From assembly GCA_022565665.1 (NCBI GenBank), contig JAIUMI010000015.1, positions 1 to 61,355 of the forward strand: a DNA stretch of 61,355 nt, written 5' to 3'. Position numbers and translations under genes: made by a program. This DNA comes from Glycocaulis sp. GTDB lineage: Bacteria > Pseudomonadota > Alphaproteobacteria > Caulobacterales > Maricaulaceae. The number at the start of each line of letters is the position of its first letter. Within the stretch, counting starts at the first letter, position 1. Positions 1 through 8,371 of this stretch are shown piece after piece. The notes beneath the pieces were generated by a model. That model was given only the letters and a program-made list of their open reading frames with translations, had not been told where the DNA came from and ran no database searches.

Positions 1-247
1 ATGTAAAATACGCTTTGAACACAATGGCTTTGCTTGGATCGTAGTCGTGCAGACTCAGCTTATGCGTTTTCCCCCAGTCCATTTTACCCCATATCTCACC
101 GCCCATCTCCTGAACCTCAAAAACCTTTGACTCACCCTGGCTGATGCGTCCCAGGCGAGCACCATCGACAAAAATATCAAGCGTGCGCAGCGCTCCGTAA
201 TAGCCCTTCTGCCGCTCTATTCTGATCTGTTTCATGTCACCGACCAT
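1..247 (-). CDS. Unknown small protein, 3' end cut by window edge
   Basis: An open frame reads from an ATG at 247 leftwards off the edge; 82 codons are visible. The protein starts MVGDMKQIRIERQKGYYGAL and continues with FVDGARLGRI and a WGKMDWGKT stretch. It looks like a compact beta-rich domain, similar in feel to small PEGA-like or carbohydrate-binding modules, but I do not recognise a named family. A second Met five codons in (235) is an alternative start. No signal peptide is visible. This piece and the spacer up to about 395 are visibly poorer in GC than the rest of the window, so it may be a horizontally acquired or fast-evolving accessory gene. Confidence 0.6.
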   Translation of the reverse strand, partial: MVGDMKQIRIERQKGYYGALRTLDIFVDGARLGRISQGESKVFEVQEMGGEIWGKMDWGKTHKLSLHDYDPSKAIVFKAYFT

Positions 248-395
248 GTTTATTGATAGCTTCCAACAATAATATCTTGATCGCCAACAAGTCAAAAAGC
301 CGTCAGCCTCAACTGCAAGCGCAAGTTCATCTGCTACAAAGCCAGATACCGCGGCCTTGTCGAATACGCCTTCTGCATATGGATGAGTCTGGGGC
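248..395. other. AT-richer spacer with no recognised gene
   Basis: This 148-base stretch lies between the divergently placed start of the left-edge gene and the 3' end of dxs. It is less GC-rich than the flanking operon. I see no convincing terminator, promoter consensus or tRNA in it. The switch to high-GC sequence falls roughly at 350-400. Confidence 0.4.
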
Positions 396-2300
396 CTAAG
401 CCAGCAGCTTGGCCGCCTCTTCCGCGCGGCCCAGGGCATCAAGCGCGGCCGCGCTGATATGGCGGGCATTGAGGCCGGCTTCCTCGTACTGGAGGAAAGG
501 TTTGTCATGCTCCTGGAAGACGTCCGGCAGGGTGAGGGTGCGGATTTTCAGCCCGTTATCGAGCACGCCCTTCTCGGCCAGCAGGTGCAGCACGAACGCG
601 CCGAACCCGCCGCGCGCACCTTCTTCCACCGTGATCAGCACTTCGTGCTCGCGCGCCAGGCGCAGGATCAGCTCCTCATCGAGCGGCTTGGCAAAGCGCG
701 CATCAGCGACGCTGGCGGAGAGGCCGCGTGCAGCAAGGTCATCAGCCGCTTTCAGCGCCTCTTCCAGACGCGTGCCCAGCGACAGGATGGCAATGGAATT
801 GCCCTCCCGGATCATGCGGCCCTTGCCGATCTCCAGCGCTTGCGGGTTGGCCGGGAGTTCAATCCCCGTCCCCTCCCCGCGCGGATAGCGGAAGGCGCTG
901 GGGCCGTCATCAATGAGCGCAGCCGTCCTCACCATGCGCACGAGTTCGGCCTCATCCGCTGCCGCCATGATCACCATGCCCGGCAGCATGCCGAGGTAGC
1001 CGATATCGAAACTGCCCGCATGGGTAGAGCCATCCGCCCCGACCAGCCCTGCCCTGTCGATCGCAAAGCGCACGGGCAGTTTCTGGATCGCCACATCATG
1101 GACCACGCTGTCATAGGCGCGCTGCAGGAAGGTGGAATAGATCGCGGCAAAGGGCTTCATGCCCGCTGCCGCCAGCCCGCCCGCAAACGTCACCGCATGC
1201 TGCTCGGCAATGCCGACATCAAAGCAGCGGTCAGGAAAGCGCGCAGCGAACTTGTCCAGCCCCGTTCCGCCGGGCATAGCCGCTGTAATGGCAACCACGG
1301 ACGGATCGGCCTCCGCCTCGGCGATCAGGGCCTTGGCGAAAACGGAGGTGTAGCTCGGCGCGCCGGGCGCGGGCTTGCTCTGCTCGCCGGTGATGACGTT
1401 GAACTTGGAGACGCCGTGATACTTGTCGGCTGCCGCCTCGGCAGGCGCGTAGCCATGGCCCTTATGGGTGACGGCATGGATCAGGACTGGCCCGTCCTGC
1501 CCGTCGCGTACATTCTTCAGAACCGCGACCAGCTGGCCGATATCATGCCCGTCAATCGGGCCGACATAACGAAAGCCCATCTCCTCGAACATGGTGCCGC
1601 CGACGGCCATGCCGCGCATGTATTCCTCGGCCCGGCGGGCGGCCTCCTCCACGCCGATGACCTTGGCAAGGCCCTTGCCGATCTTGCGGAGTGAGCGATA
1701 GCCCTTCGAGGACACGAGACGGGCGAAATAATGGCTCATAGCACCGACGGGCGGGGCGATGGACATGTCATTATCGTTCAGGATGACGATGAGTTTCTTG
1801 TCCAGCGCGCCGGCATTGTTCATCGCCTCATAGGCCATGCCCGCCGACATGGAGCCGTCACCGATCACGGCGATGACATGCGCGTCCCCGCCCTGAAGAT
1901 CATTGGCCACCGCAAAGCCGAGCGCGGCCGAGATGGAAGTGGAGGCATGGGCCGCGCCGAACGGGTCGTACTCGCTCTCCGAACGCTTGGTGAAGCCCGA
2001 CAGCCCGCCGCCCTGGCGCAGGGTGCGGATACGGTCCCGGCGGCCGGTGAGGATTTTATGGGGATAGCATTGATGGCCGACATCCCAGATCAGGATGTCT
2101 TTGGGCGTATCGAACACGTGATGGAGCGCGACCGTCATCTCGACGACGCCCAGCCCTGCGCCGAGATGCCCGCCCGTTACCGATACCGCATCGATGGTCT
2201 CTGCACGCAACTCATCAGCGACAAGGCGCAGATCGGCAATGTCGAGGCCCTTCAGGTCCTTCGGTGAGGCGATGCGGTCCAGATGCGGGGTGTCGGGCAT
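396..2300 (-). CDS. dxs: 1-deoxy-D-xylulose-5-phosphate synthase
   Basis: Thiamine-diphosphate enzyme that joins pyruvate and glyceraldehyde 3-phosphate to DXP, the first step of the MEP isoprenoid pathway and a precursor of thiamine and pyridoxal. The protein is 634 residues, the usual length. Visible motifs are GGHLGAG (43-49), [10 protein letters not shown] (73-82) and the cofactor motif from GDGS (147) to NN (161-162). The central domain has VGIAEQH, which carries the conserved catalytic Glu. It is the last gene of the minus-strand group xseB, tRNA-binding protein, ispA, dxs, 39 bases after ispA. The xseB-ispA-dxs order is common in proteobacteria and makes one transcript for the first enzyme and the prenyl chain builder likely. 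Confidence 0.97.
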   Translation of the reverse strand: MPDTPHLDRIASPKDLKGLDIADLRLVADELRAETIDAVSVTGGHLGAGLGVVEMTVALHHVFDTPKDILIWDVGHQCYPHKILTGRRDRIRTLRQGGGLSGFTKRSESEYDPFGAAHASTSISAALGFAVANDLQGGDAHVIAVIGDGSMSAGMAYEAMNNAGALDKKLIVILNDNDMSIAPPVGAMSHYFARLVSSKGYRSLRKIGKGLAKVIGVEEAARRAEEYMRGMAVGGTMFEEMGFRYVGPIDGHDIGQLVAVLKNVRDGQDGPVLIHAVTHKGHGYAPAEAAADKYHGVSKFNVITGEQSKPAPGAPSYTSVFAKALIAEAEADPSVVAITAAMPGGTGLDKFAARFPDRCFDVGIAEQHAVTFAGGLAAAGMKPFAAIYSTFLQRAYDSVVHDVAIQKLPVRFAIDRAGLVGADGSTHAGSFDIGYLGMLPGMVIMAAADEAELVRMVRTAALIDDGPSAFRYPRGEGTGIELPANPQALEIGKGRMIREGNSIAILSLGTRLEEALKAADDLAARGLSASVADARFAKPLDEELILRLAREHEVLITVEEGARGGFGAFVLHLLAEKGVLDNGLKIRTLTLPDVFQEHDKPFLQYEEAGLNARHISAAALDALGRAEEAAKLLA

Positions 2301-2339
2301 GAAAGCTCCAATTGGCGGTCGTCAGGTCCAAGCTAACGG

Positions 2340-3230
2340 TCAGGACCGCCGTTCCAAGACGAAATCAACGCATTGCTCAAGGATTTTCGCAGAAGTCCCG
2401 AAAAGATCGAGATGTTCCTTGGCCTGAGCGGCGAGATGACGCGCCCTTTCGCGCGCGCCGTCAACGCCCAGAATTGTGACAAATGTGGTTTTTCCCTGAC
2501 GGGCATCCTTGTTGACTGCCTTGCCGGCGATGCTGGGCAGACCCTCGGCATCGAGCAGATCATCGACAATCTGGTAGATCAGGCCCAGATCGTGGGCATA
2601 GCCTTCCAAAGCCTGACGGGCATCGGCGCTGGCTTCGGCCAGGATCGCGCCGGCATCCACCGAGAAGCTGATCAGCGCGCCCGTCTTCATGCGGTGCAGC
2701 CGGGTCAGCACGCCGATATCATCGCCATGGCGCTCCGGAGAGAGCATGTCGATCATCTGACCGCCCGCCATGCCCCGCGCGCCGGAAGCCTTCGCCAGCC
2801 CCTCCACCAGCGCCAGACGCACTTTCGGCGAAGGGTGGGTATCCGCGCCCGCCATGATCTCGAACGCGGCCGATTGCAGCGCATCACCCGCCAGGATAGC
2901 GGTCGCCTCATCATAAGCGATGTGCACGGTTGGACGGCCGCGGCGCACCGCGTCATCATCCATGGCGGGCAGGTCATCATGGACCAGCGAATAGGCGTGG
3001 ATACACTCGATCGCAGCGCCTGCCCGGAGAAGACCGCGCTCATCCGCGCCCAGCATCCGGCCAGCGGCCAGCGTCAGGAAGGGGCGGATACGCTTTCCCG
3101 GCCCCAGCGCGGCATAGCGCATGGCAGACGCCAGACGCGCTTCAGGCCCGTCAGGGCGCGCCAGCAACGCGTCCAGCGCGACGGTGACGCGGTCAGCGGA
3201 TTCTTCCAACTGGGCCTGAAAGCTGGCCAT
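2340..3230 (-). CDS. ispA: Short-chain polyprenyl (farnesyl) diphosphate synthase
   Basis: Condenses dimethylallyl/geranyl diphosphate with isopentenyl diphosphate, most likely to farnesyl diphosphate. The protein is 296 residues. The first Asp-rich motif is DDLPAMDDD (85-93), preceded by the typical ECIHAYSLVHDD context, and the second is DDLLD (223-227); both bind magnesium diphosphate. GKRIRP (45-50) is the conserved substrate-binding lysine/arginine patch. It sits between the tRNA-binding protein gene and dxs on the same strand. The first motif has the bacterial FPP-synthase form, so farnesyl product is the best guess, but chain length is not proven by sequence. Confidence 0.93.
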   Translation of the reverse strand: MASFQAQLEESADRVTVALDALLARPDGPEARLASAMRYAALGPGKRIRPFLTLAAGRMLGADERGLLRAGAAIECIHAYSLVHDDLPAMDDDAVRRGRPTVHIAYDEATAILAGDALQSAAFEIMAGADTHPSPKVRLALVEGLAKASGARGMAGGQMIDMLSPERHGDDIGVLTRLHRMKTGALISFSVDAGAILAEASADARQALEGYAHDLGLIYQIVDDLLDAEGLPSIAGKAVNKDARQGKTTFVTILGVDGARERARHLAAQAKEHLDLFGTSAKILEQCVDFVLERRS

Positions 3231-3275
3231 GACGGGCGGCGCGCTCCGGGTAAGAGGGGGCAGTGCGGTGCCGGT

Positions 3276-3644
3276 CTAGCTCACCCCAACGCCGTTGGCC
3301 ACATCGGCATGTGCGGGCACTTCCAGAAGCACCACATTTCCCGACTTATCGTGAACGCCCAGTACCAGCACCTCCGAGCGCACCGGGCCGATCTGGCGCG
3401 GTGGAAAGTTCACCACTGCCAGCACGCGCCGCCCCACCAGATCCTCAAGTCTGTAGAGATCGGTGATCTGCGCGGAGGAGCGCTTCTCGCCAACGCCCTC
3501 GCCAAAATCGATCCAGAGCTTGTAGGCCGGCTTTCTGGCTTCCGGAAAGGGTTCGGCGCGCGTTATCGTGCCAAGGCGGATATCCGCCGTGAAGAAATCC
3601 TCGGCGCTGATCTCAGGCGCTACCGGTTCGGCGGGCTTGCGCAT
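3276..3644 (-). CDS. tRNA-binding domain protein (CsaA-like)
   Basis: A 122-residue protein that is essentially one OB-fold tRNA-binding domain of the EMAP/CsaA type: FFTADIRLGTITRAEPFPEA, then YKLWIDFG, SSAQIT, LVGRRVLAVVNFPPRQIG and SEVLVLG. The family includes export chaperone CsaA and the C-terminal domain of some methionyl-tRNA synthetases. The start chosen (ATG at 3644) overlaps the xseB stop by one base, which suggests translational coupling. The metG in this window (54094-55800) lacks a C-terminal domain of this kind, so a stand-alone tRNA-binding partner is conceivable but not shown. Confidence 0.85.
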   Translation of the reverse strand: MRKPAEPVAPEISAEDFFTADIRLGTITRAEPFPEARKPAYKLWIDFGEGVGEKRSSAQITDLYRLEDLVGRRVLAVVNFPPRQIGPVRSEVLVLGVHDKSGNVVLLEVPAHADVANGVGVS

Positions 3645-3892
3645 CAGCCGTCGAGCTCGGCCGGTTCGGCCTTGGCAGCGCCATCTGCGCCCAGCACGAT
3701 CTTCTCCACTTTGAGCTGGGCCTCTTTCAGCCGTGCCTCGCAATGGGCGCGCAGGGCCGCGCCGCGCTCATAAATGGCGATGGACTTTTCCAGCTCCACA
3801 TCGCCGCGTTCAAGCTGCTGGACGATGTCCTCCAGCTCTTTCAGGGCGGCTTCGAAGCTCATCTTGGCAATATCGGCGTGCGAGTCGGTCAT
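3644..3892 (-). CDS. xseB: Exodeoxyribonuclease VII small subunit
   Basis: Small, mostly helical subunit of exonuclease VII, which degrades single-stranded DNA together with the large subunit XseA (not in this window). The protein is 82 residues with the family core [20 protein letters not shown] followed by [11 protein letters not shown] and [15 protein letters not shown]. It begins a minus-strand run into the tRNA-binding protein, ispA and dxs. Its stop overlaps the next start (3642-3646). Confidence 0.93.
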   Translation of the reverse strand: MTDSHADIAKMSFEAALKELEDIVQQLERGDVELEKSIAIYERGAALRAHCEARLKEAQLKVEKIVLGADGAAKAEPAELDG

Positions 3893-3934
3893 GGCGTGAC
3901 AGTGACAATAGCGGAGCGATACGTCCAGTAGACG

Positions 3935-4528
3935 TCAGCGCCCGCCCTTCAGTTCGTATTTGCGCCAGGACCAGTAATCATCTCCGCCATCACGCACGCA
4001 CACATAGCCGTGGCGTTTGAGGACCGGGCGCATCATGCGGTTGAACCAGCCATGGGCGAACAGGGCCACATCACCGTGCTGGGCGGCCTCGATCAGGATC
4101 GCGACCGCCTCTTCCGCACGGCGCTCGGCCTGCGGGCGGGTCTCCTTGCCGCGCGCCATGCCCAGCCACCAGGTGCAGCGCGCATAGACGCCCCAGGTGC
4201 GCGCCTTGAACCGGCCCGGCATGGGCGGGGGCGGCAGGGGCGCTTCGACAAAGACCGAGTTCTGCGTGATCTCCCGATCACCCGCACAAGCCTCAGCCGT
4301 TTCAATGGCGCGCGGCAGGGTGGAGGCGAAGACAGAATGAACCTGCGCCGTCTGTGCACACAGGGCCTCCGGCGCGCTCTGCCCCGGTTTCAGACCCGCC
4401 AGATCGTAATCGGCCCACCAGTGCTCATAGCCGCGCCAGTCCATGACGGAGCGCCGGTCGGCGTCGGGCTCGCCATGACGGGCAATGATGATGGAACCGG
4501 GAAGGCGGGTGGTTTCAGGCTGGGTCAT
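3935..4528 (-). CDS. Histidine phosphatase superfamily protein
   Basis: A 197-residue phosphoglycerate-mutase-like phosphatase. The catalytic RHG motif is in IIIARHGEPDADRR near the N terminus, FASTLPRAIETAEA gives the substrate-binding Arg, and ALFAHGWFNRMM gives the second conserved His. The start at 4528 (MTQPETTRL) leaves a normal N terminus; upstream codons would add about 70 residues that overlap the preceding gene. Substrate unknown. It lies between the deacetylase-like gene and xseB on the same strand. Confidence 0.85.
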   Translation of the reverse strand: MTQPETTRLPGSIIIARHGEPDADRRSVMDWRGYEHWWADYDLAGLKPGQSAPEALCAQTAQVHSVFASTLPRAIETAEACAGDREITQNSVFVEAPLPPPPMPGRFKARTWGVYARCTWWLGMARGKETRPQAERRAEEAVAILIEAAQHGDVALFAHGWFNRMMRPVLKRHGYVCVRDGGDDYWSWRKYELKGGR

Positions 4529-4577
4529 GCTGCTTGTTCGGGGCCGGGCGGAGGGGACTGCCTGGCGCCCCTCCCCT

Positions 4578-5501
4578 TCAGGCGGCCTGCAGCGCGCCGA
4601 TAAAGGTCGCAACCGACCGCTCAAGCGCCGGGCAGTCGTATCCGCCCTCAAGCACGCACACAAGCCGGGAGTGGGCAGAAGATTTCGCCAAAGCAGCCAG
4701 AGCCGCAGCGGCCTTGCCGAAATCAGCGTCTTCAAGATTCAGCCCGGCCAGCGGATCATCCTTGTGCGCATCAAATCCGGCCGAGACCAGAAGCAGGTCC
4801 GGCTTCTCCGATTCGACCCGCGCAATGATCTCTGACAGCGCCGGATGCCAGACATCGCCCGCCGCGCCTGCGGGCATCATGCGGTTGATGATATTGCCAT
4901 GCCGGCCCGTCTCATGCTCCGCACCGGTGCCGGGATAGATCCAGCCCTGATGGATCGAGCCGAAAATCAGACGCGGTTCGCGCTCCGCCGCCGCCTGCGT
5001 CCCGTTGCCGTGATGCACGTCGATATCAATGATGGCAACTTTCGAAAGACCGCGCTCGTCCAGCGCATGGAGTGCGCCAACAGCGATCTGGTTGAAGAGG
5101 CAGAAGCCCATTGCCCGGTCCGGCTCGGCATGGTGGCCGGGCGGACGGCAGGCGACGAACGCCGCCTCCGCCTCGCCATCCAGCACCGCGTCCACCCCCT
5201 CGATGACGCCCCCGCAGGCATGGAGCGCCGCGTTGAGAGAGCCGGGACTCATCCAGGTGTCAGCATCCAGCGAGACATGGCCCTCATCGGGGCTCGCGGC
5301 GAAGACCGTGTCGATATGGGCCGCATGGTGTACGCGCAAAAGGGCGTCGCGGCCCGCAGGCTGACGGACCTCGCGGCGTTCAAGCCCCTCAAGACTGTCC
5401 AGCGCGCGGGTGACAGCCTCCAGCCGGGCCACCCGTTCAGGATGGCCCTCTGGCGTGATGTGTTCAAACCCCGTGGGCGAGGTGATGGCGAGCGTTTTCA
5501 T
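4578..5501 (-). CDS. Histone-deacetylase-family amidohydrolase
   Basis: Zinc-dependent deacetylase of the AcuC/AphA/HDAC superfamily, 307 residues. Diagnostic segments are RPPGHHAE (paired catalytic His), MGFCLFN, IDIDVHHGNGTQ (zinc Asp and His), SAGFDAHKDDPL (second zinc Asp) and the C-terminal CVLEGGYD (catalytic Tyr). All key residues are present, so it should be active. Bacterial members act on acetylated lysines, acetylpolyamines or acetoin-pathway targets; the substrate cannot be told from sequence. It lies just after a SET-domain gene and before the phosphatase and xseB. Confidence 0.93.
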   Translation of the reverse strand: MKTLAITSPTGFEHITPEGHPERVARLEAVTRALDSLEGLERREVRQPAGRDALLRVHHAAHIDTVFAASPDEGHVSLDADTWMSPGSLNAALHACGGVIEGVDAVLDGEAEAAFVACRPPGHHAEPDRAMGFCLFNQIAVGALHALDERGLSKVAIIDIDVHHGNGTQAAAEREPRLIFGSIHQGWIYPGTGAEHETGRHGNIINRMMPAGAAGDVWHPALSEIIARVESEKPDLLLVSAGFDAHKDDPLAGLNLEDADFGKAAAALAALAKSSAHSRLVCVLEGGYDCPALERSVATFIGALQAA

Positions 5502-5552
5502 GGGGCAAGGCTATCTGGCCCTGCCCCCGCCCGGCAAGCGGCTCACGCGGCG

Positions 5553-5996
5553 CTAGAGATGTGCGCCGCTGCCGTTCGCTTTCGCCTGCATCGGGGCCGC
5601 TGCCGCATGCGCCGTCACCATGGAGGGCAGCATGTAGAAGCCCGGCTCGAACTCCGCATAATTGCAGGTGATTTCCTCGCCCGGCGCGATATCAGCAATC
5701 GCATAGCCAAAGACCGAGTCCTTGAAATCGGTATTGGGCTGAAGCGAATGGTTCATATGCCGGCCGTTATCGGCGTCCAGCACCAGCTTTCCCGCCTCGA
5801 TGGGGTGGGGGTAGGTGTAGCGCTCGACAAAGCGGCGGATGCTTTCGGGCATGGCCGCCAGATCCGCCTCACCAATGAGGCGGTCAAAGCCGGGTTCGAA
5901 ACGATAGATGAGCTGGCCCTTGCGGATCGGCTCAGCGGCAAAAACCCCAACGCCTTCAATGGCAGAGGGGCCGACATAGGTGTCGATCAATAACAT
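5553..5996 (-). CDS. SET-domain protein
   Basis: A 147-residue protein that is almost only a SET domain, the fold of lysine methyltransferases. Visible elements are GVGVFAAEPIRKGQLIYRF (N-terminal SET strand pair), NHSLQPNTDF (the NHS cofactor/pseudoknot motif) and GEEITCNYAEFEPGF (the GEEIT-Y motif with catalytic Tyr). The start is set at 5996 (MLLIDTYVG); an ATG at 6050 would add 18 residues. There is no pre-SET or post-SET cysteine cluster. Target protein unknown. The next gene on the same strand encodes an HDAC-fold enzyme, 51 bases on. Confidence 0.85.
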   Translation of the reverse strand: MLLIDTYVGPSAIEGVGVFAAEPIRKGQLIYRFEPGFDRLIGEADLAAMPESIRRFVERYTYPHPIEAGKLVLDADNGRHMNHSLQPNTDFKDSVFGYAIADIAPGEEITCNYAEFEPGFYMLPSMVTAHAAAAPMQAKANGSGAHL

Positions 5997-6148
5997 GGTC
6001 AAGAACGCCAGAACGCGCCCGTGCGTCGACGCGGGCGGGTAAAGGGGCACGGGGGCGACTCAAGCCCCGGTGCAGAGTGCGACGCTCCAGCGCCTATGAT
6101 GCTCCAAATACGGAAATTGCAAGCGGCATTTTCAAGGCAGACGCCAAT

Positions 6149-6580
6149 TCAGAGTGCTGCGCGGATTTTTTCCGCAATCTGTTTCAGTTCCGCCATATCA
6201 GCCATGCCCGCCTTGCCGTGCCCGGCAATCTCCGCGCCCTCGCGGCGCGGGATGATGTGAAAATGGATATGGAACACGGTCTGACCGGCTGGCGCGCCAT
6301 TGAACTGGGCGATGAAAATGCCGTCGGGCTCCAGCGCCTTGCGCACGGCAGCAGCAATTGTCTGTACTGTCGTGATGGCCTTGGAGGCGGCCTCTGGCGA
6401 CAGCTCCAGCAGGTTGCGCGCAGACTCTTTCGGGATCACCAGCACATGGCCGGGTGCCTGCGGAAACACGTCCATGATGGCCAGAATATCGGAATCCTCG
6501 AACACCTTCACCGCTGGCGCCTCGCCGCAAATGATCTTGGCGAAGATGTTCTGGTCGTCATAGTGGCCGTCGAGGCTCAT
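6149..6580 (-). CDS. HIT family nucleotide-binding hydrolase
   Basis: Histidine-triad protein of 143 residues, Hint-like. It carries the N-terminal IFAKIICGEAPAVKVFED segment typical of bacterial HIT proteins, GHVLVIPKE, and the triad HIHFHIIPR that contains the nucleophilic His. Such proteins cleave nucleoside phosphoramidates or adenylated substrates. The start overlaps the stop of the DUF2007-type gene upstream (6577-6580), so the three genes from 8321 to 6149 probably form one transcript. Confidence 0.93.
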   Translation of the reverse strand: MSLDGHYDDQNIFAKIICGEAPAVKVFEDSDILAIMDVFPQAPGHVLVIPKESARNLLELSPEAASKAITTVQTIAAAVRKALEPDGIFIAQFNGAPAGQTVFHIHFHIIPRREGAEIAGHGKAGMADMAELKQIAEKIRAAL

Positions 6581-7134
6581 GGGCGGGGTTCCTCCTTGTC
6601 TGCCGTGTGCTCGTAACCAATGGAGCGGAGCCTGGAAACCTTCGACTTGAGCCAGTCCACGAAATCGCCTTCCACCGGTCCATCCGGATCATAACCCAGC
6701 TCTTCGGGTGAAAAAGGCTCGCGCCCACCCGGCCGCCAGACATGGCCGCACTCGACGCATTGCCGACGTGTCGACGGCACCGGAAACCCCGTCAGCGTCA
6801 CAGCGAAGTTCGTCAGAATTGTAAGCAGCCAGTTTTTCCTCGGATGGCTTTCGCCTCCGCAGGCAGGGCAATCTGGGACTTCGCCATCCGCCGGCGGCCT
6901 GGTCTTTCGTGCGGCCCACTCGCTTTCGATCGACTGAAGATACTCGCGCGCCAGCTCCAGTTCCGCTGCCGCGACATAGACAGGGAAACCGCCCACCACA
7001 AAATGGTAAGCCGGATTTACGCGACCAACATGCTCATTGCCCATGAAGGCGTAAATGCCCTGCCCATTGAGCGCTGCGACCATTGCGGTCGCCGCGTTGA
7101 AGCTCAGAGGATTGGCCAGCCGGACAAAGCTCAT
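6577..7134 (-). CDS. DUF2007-type protein with Cys4 zinc site
   Basis: A 185-residue protein. The first 75 or so residues resemble the DUF2007 (putative signal transducing) domain: VRLANPLSFNAATAMVAALN, then GGFPVYVAAAELELAREYL. The second half has two CxxC pairs, CPACGGE and CVECGHVW, spaced like a zinc ribbon around a hydrophobic stretch (LLTILTNFAVTLTGF) that might be a membrane anchor. Function unknown. It overlaps both neighbours by four bases (stop at 6577 and start at 7134), a sign of tight coupling with the acyltransferase and HIT genes. Confidence 0.75.
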   Translation of the reverse strand: MSFVRLANPLSFNAATAMVAALNGQGIYAFMGNEHVGRVNPAYHFVVGGFPVYVAAAELELAREYLQSIESEWAARKTRPPADGEVPDCPACGGESHPRKNWLLTILTNFAVTLTGFPVPSTRRQCVECGHVWRPGGREPFSPEELGYDPDGPVEGDFVDWLKSKVSRLRSIGYEHTADKEEPRP

Positions 7135-8321
7135 ACCCCCGATTTAAAGGGCGAATCCGCATCAAGAGAAGCAATTTCCGCCATCACCGCCTTCTGCTCA
7201 TTGCGCAGATAGCGGCGCACCGCGCCGTCAAAGCCCGGATGGGTGAGGAAATGGGCCGAGCCGACCGGTGTCGGGCGATAGCCGCGCGCCAGCTTGTGAT
7301 GGCCTTGCGCGCCCGCCTCCACGCGTTTCAGGCCATGGGCAATCGCGTACTCGATGGCGCGGTGATAGCAGAGCTCGAAATGCAGGCTGTCATGCCCCTC
7401 AAGACAGCCCCAATAGCGCCCGTAGAGCGCTTCCCCGCCGATGAAATTGAGCGCCGAGGCGATCCACCGCCCCTCGCGGCGTGCCCTCACCATCCAGACA
7501 TGATCCGCCATGCGCTCATGGATGAGCTGGAAGAATTCCCGGTTCAGATAGGGCGTGCCCCATTTGCGTGCGCCGGTATCGAGATAACAGGCGAAGAACA
7601 CGTCCCAGTGCTCCTGCTCCAGCTCGCCGCCGGTGAGCGCCACAATCTCCACCCCGGCTTGTGCGGCCTCGCGTTCCTTTTTTAGCGCCTTTCGCTTTCG
7701 CGAAGCGAGATCGGCCAGGAAATCGCCGTAAGAGCCATAGGCGCGATTATGCCAGATGAACTGGATATCGGTGCGCGGGGCGAGACCGCCCGCTTCCAGC
7801 GCCTTTGCATCGCGCTCGTCGGGGAAGAGCACATGCCAGCCGGACAGCCCCCATTCGCGCGCCAGGGACTGCGCAGCCTCTACAAGCGCGCTGCGGGTTG
7901 CGTCATCAGCAGCGAGCACGCGCCGTCCCGTCACGGGCGTGAACGGCACGGCGGTGAGGAGTTTGGGATAGTACTGCCCCCCGGCCCGCTCCAGCGCATT
8001 GGCCCAGGCATGGTCGAACACGTATTCGCCATAGGAGTGGGATTTCAGATAGAGCGGCAGCGCGCCCACCGGCTCGCCATCTACGTTTTCAGCGATCAGA
8101 TGCCGAGGCACCCACCCCGTCTCTTCACTGACACAGCCCGATTGCTCCAGCGCCTGCAGGAAATCCCAGCTGAGGAAGGGATCGAATGCCGCACCCGCCG
8201 GATTGGCCAACCGGTCCCACACCTCGCGGTCCACCCCGCCAAGGCCTTCAATCATGCGCACGCGGGAAACACTCATGGGCGGGGATTGTGCACTTGCGGC
8301 AGGGACGGGAACAGGCTTCAC
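7131..8321 (-). CDS. GNAT/FemAB-fold N-acyltransferase (peptidogalycan-type, DUF482)
   Basis: A 396-residue protein of the family often labelled peptidogalycan biosynthesis protein or GNAT N-acetyltransferase. Recognisable segments are FDPFLSWDFLQALEQSGCV, SYGEYVFDHAWANALER, LASRKRKALKKEREAA, and the C-terminal LHFELCYHRAIEYAIAHGL followed by GAQGHHKLARGY. Actual substrate unknown. Start choice is uncertain: the ATG at 8276 (MSVSRVRMIE) is also plausible and leaves 381 residues; neither has a strong ribosome site. It leads the acyltransferase, DUF2007, HIT run and is divergent from the SDR gene at 8372. Confidence 0.8.
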   Translation of the reverse strand: MKPVPVPAASAQSPPMSVSRVRMIEGLGGVDREVWDRLANPAGAAFDPFLSWDFLQALEQSGCVSEETGWVPRHLIAENVDGEPVGALPLYLKSHSYGEYVFDHAWANALERAGGQYYPKLLTAVPFTPVTGRRVLAADDATRSALVEAAQSLAREWGLSGWHVLFPDERDAKALEAGGLAPRTDIQFIWHNRAYGSYGDFLADLASRKRKALKKEREAAQAGVEIVALTGGELEQEHWDVFFACYLDTGARKWGTPYLNREFFQLIHERMADHVWMVRARREGRWIASALNFIGGEALYGRYWGCLEGHDSLHFELCYHRAIEYAIAHGLKRVEAGAQGHHKLARGYRPTPVGSAHFLTHPGFDGAVRRYLRNEQKAVMAEIASLDADSPFKSGV

Positions 8322-8354
8322 ATGCCATCACATATAGACCGGCAAGCAGCCATG

Positions 8355-8363
8355 TAAGGAGGT
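8355..8363 (+). promoter_or_regulatory. Strong ribosome binding site of the SDR gene
   Basis: A near-perfect anti-16S match, TAAGGAGGT, ends eight bases before the ATG at 8372. It fixes the SDR start and is much stronger than most ribosome sites in this window. Confidence 0.8.
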
Positions 8364-8371
8364 AGAGGATA

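Noticed and set aside
459-1694. A 411-codon plus-strand frame opposite dxs
   Set aside because: It is antisense to a clear dxs, with antisense-like amino acid composition.
2373-3773. A 466-codon plus-strand frame across ispA, the tRNA-binding gene and xseB
   Set aside because: It crosses three real minus-strand genes and has no family resemblance.
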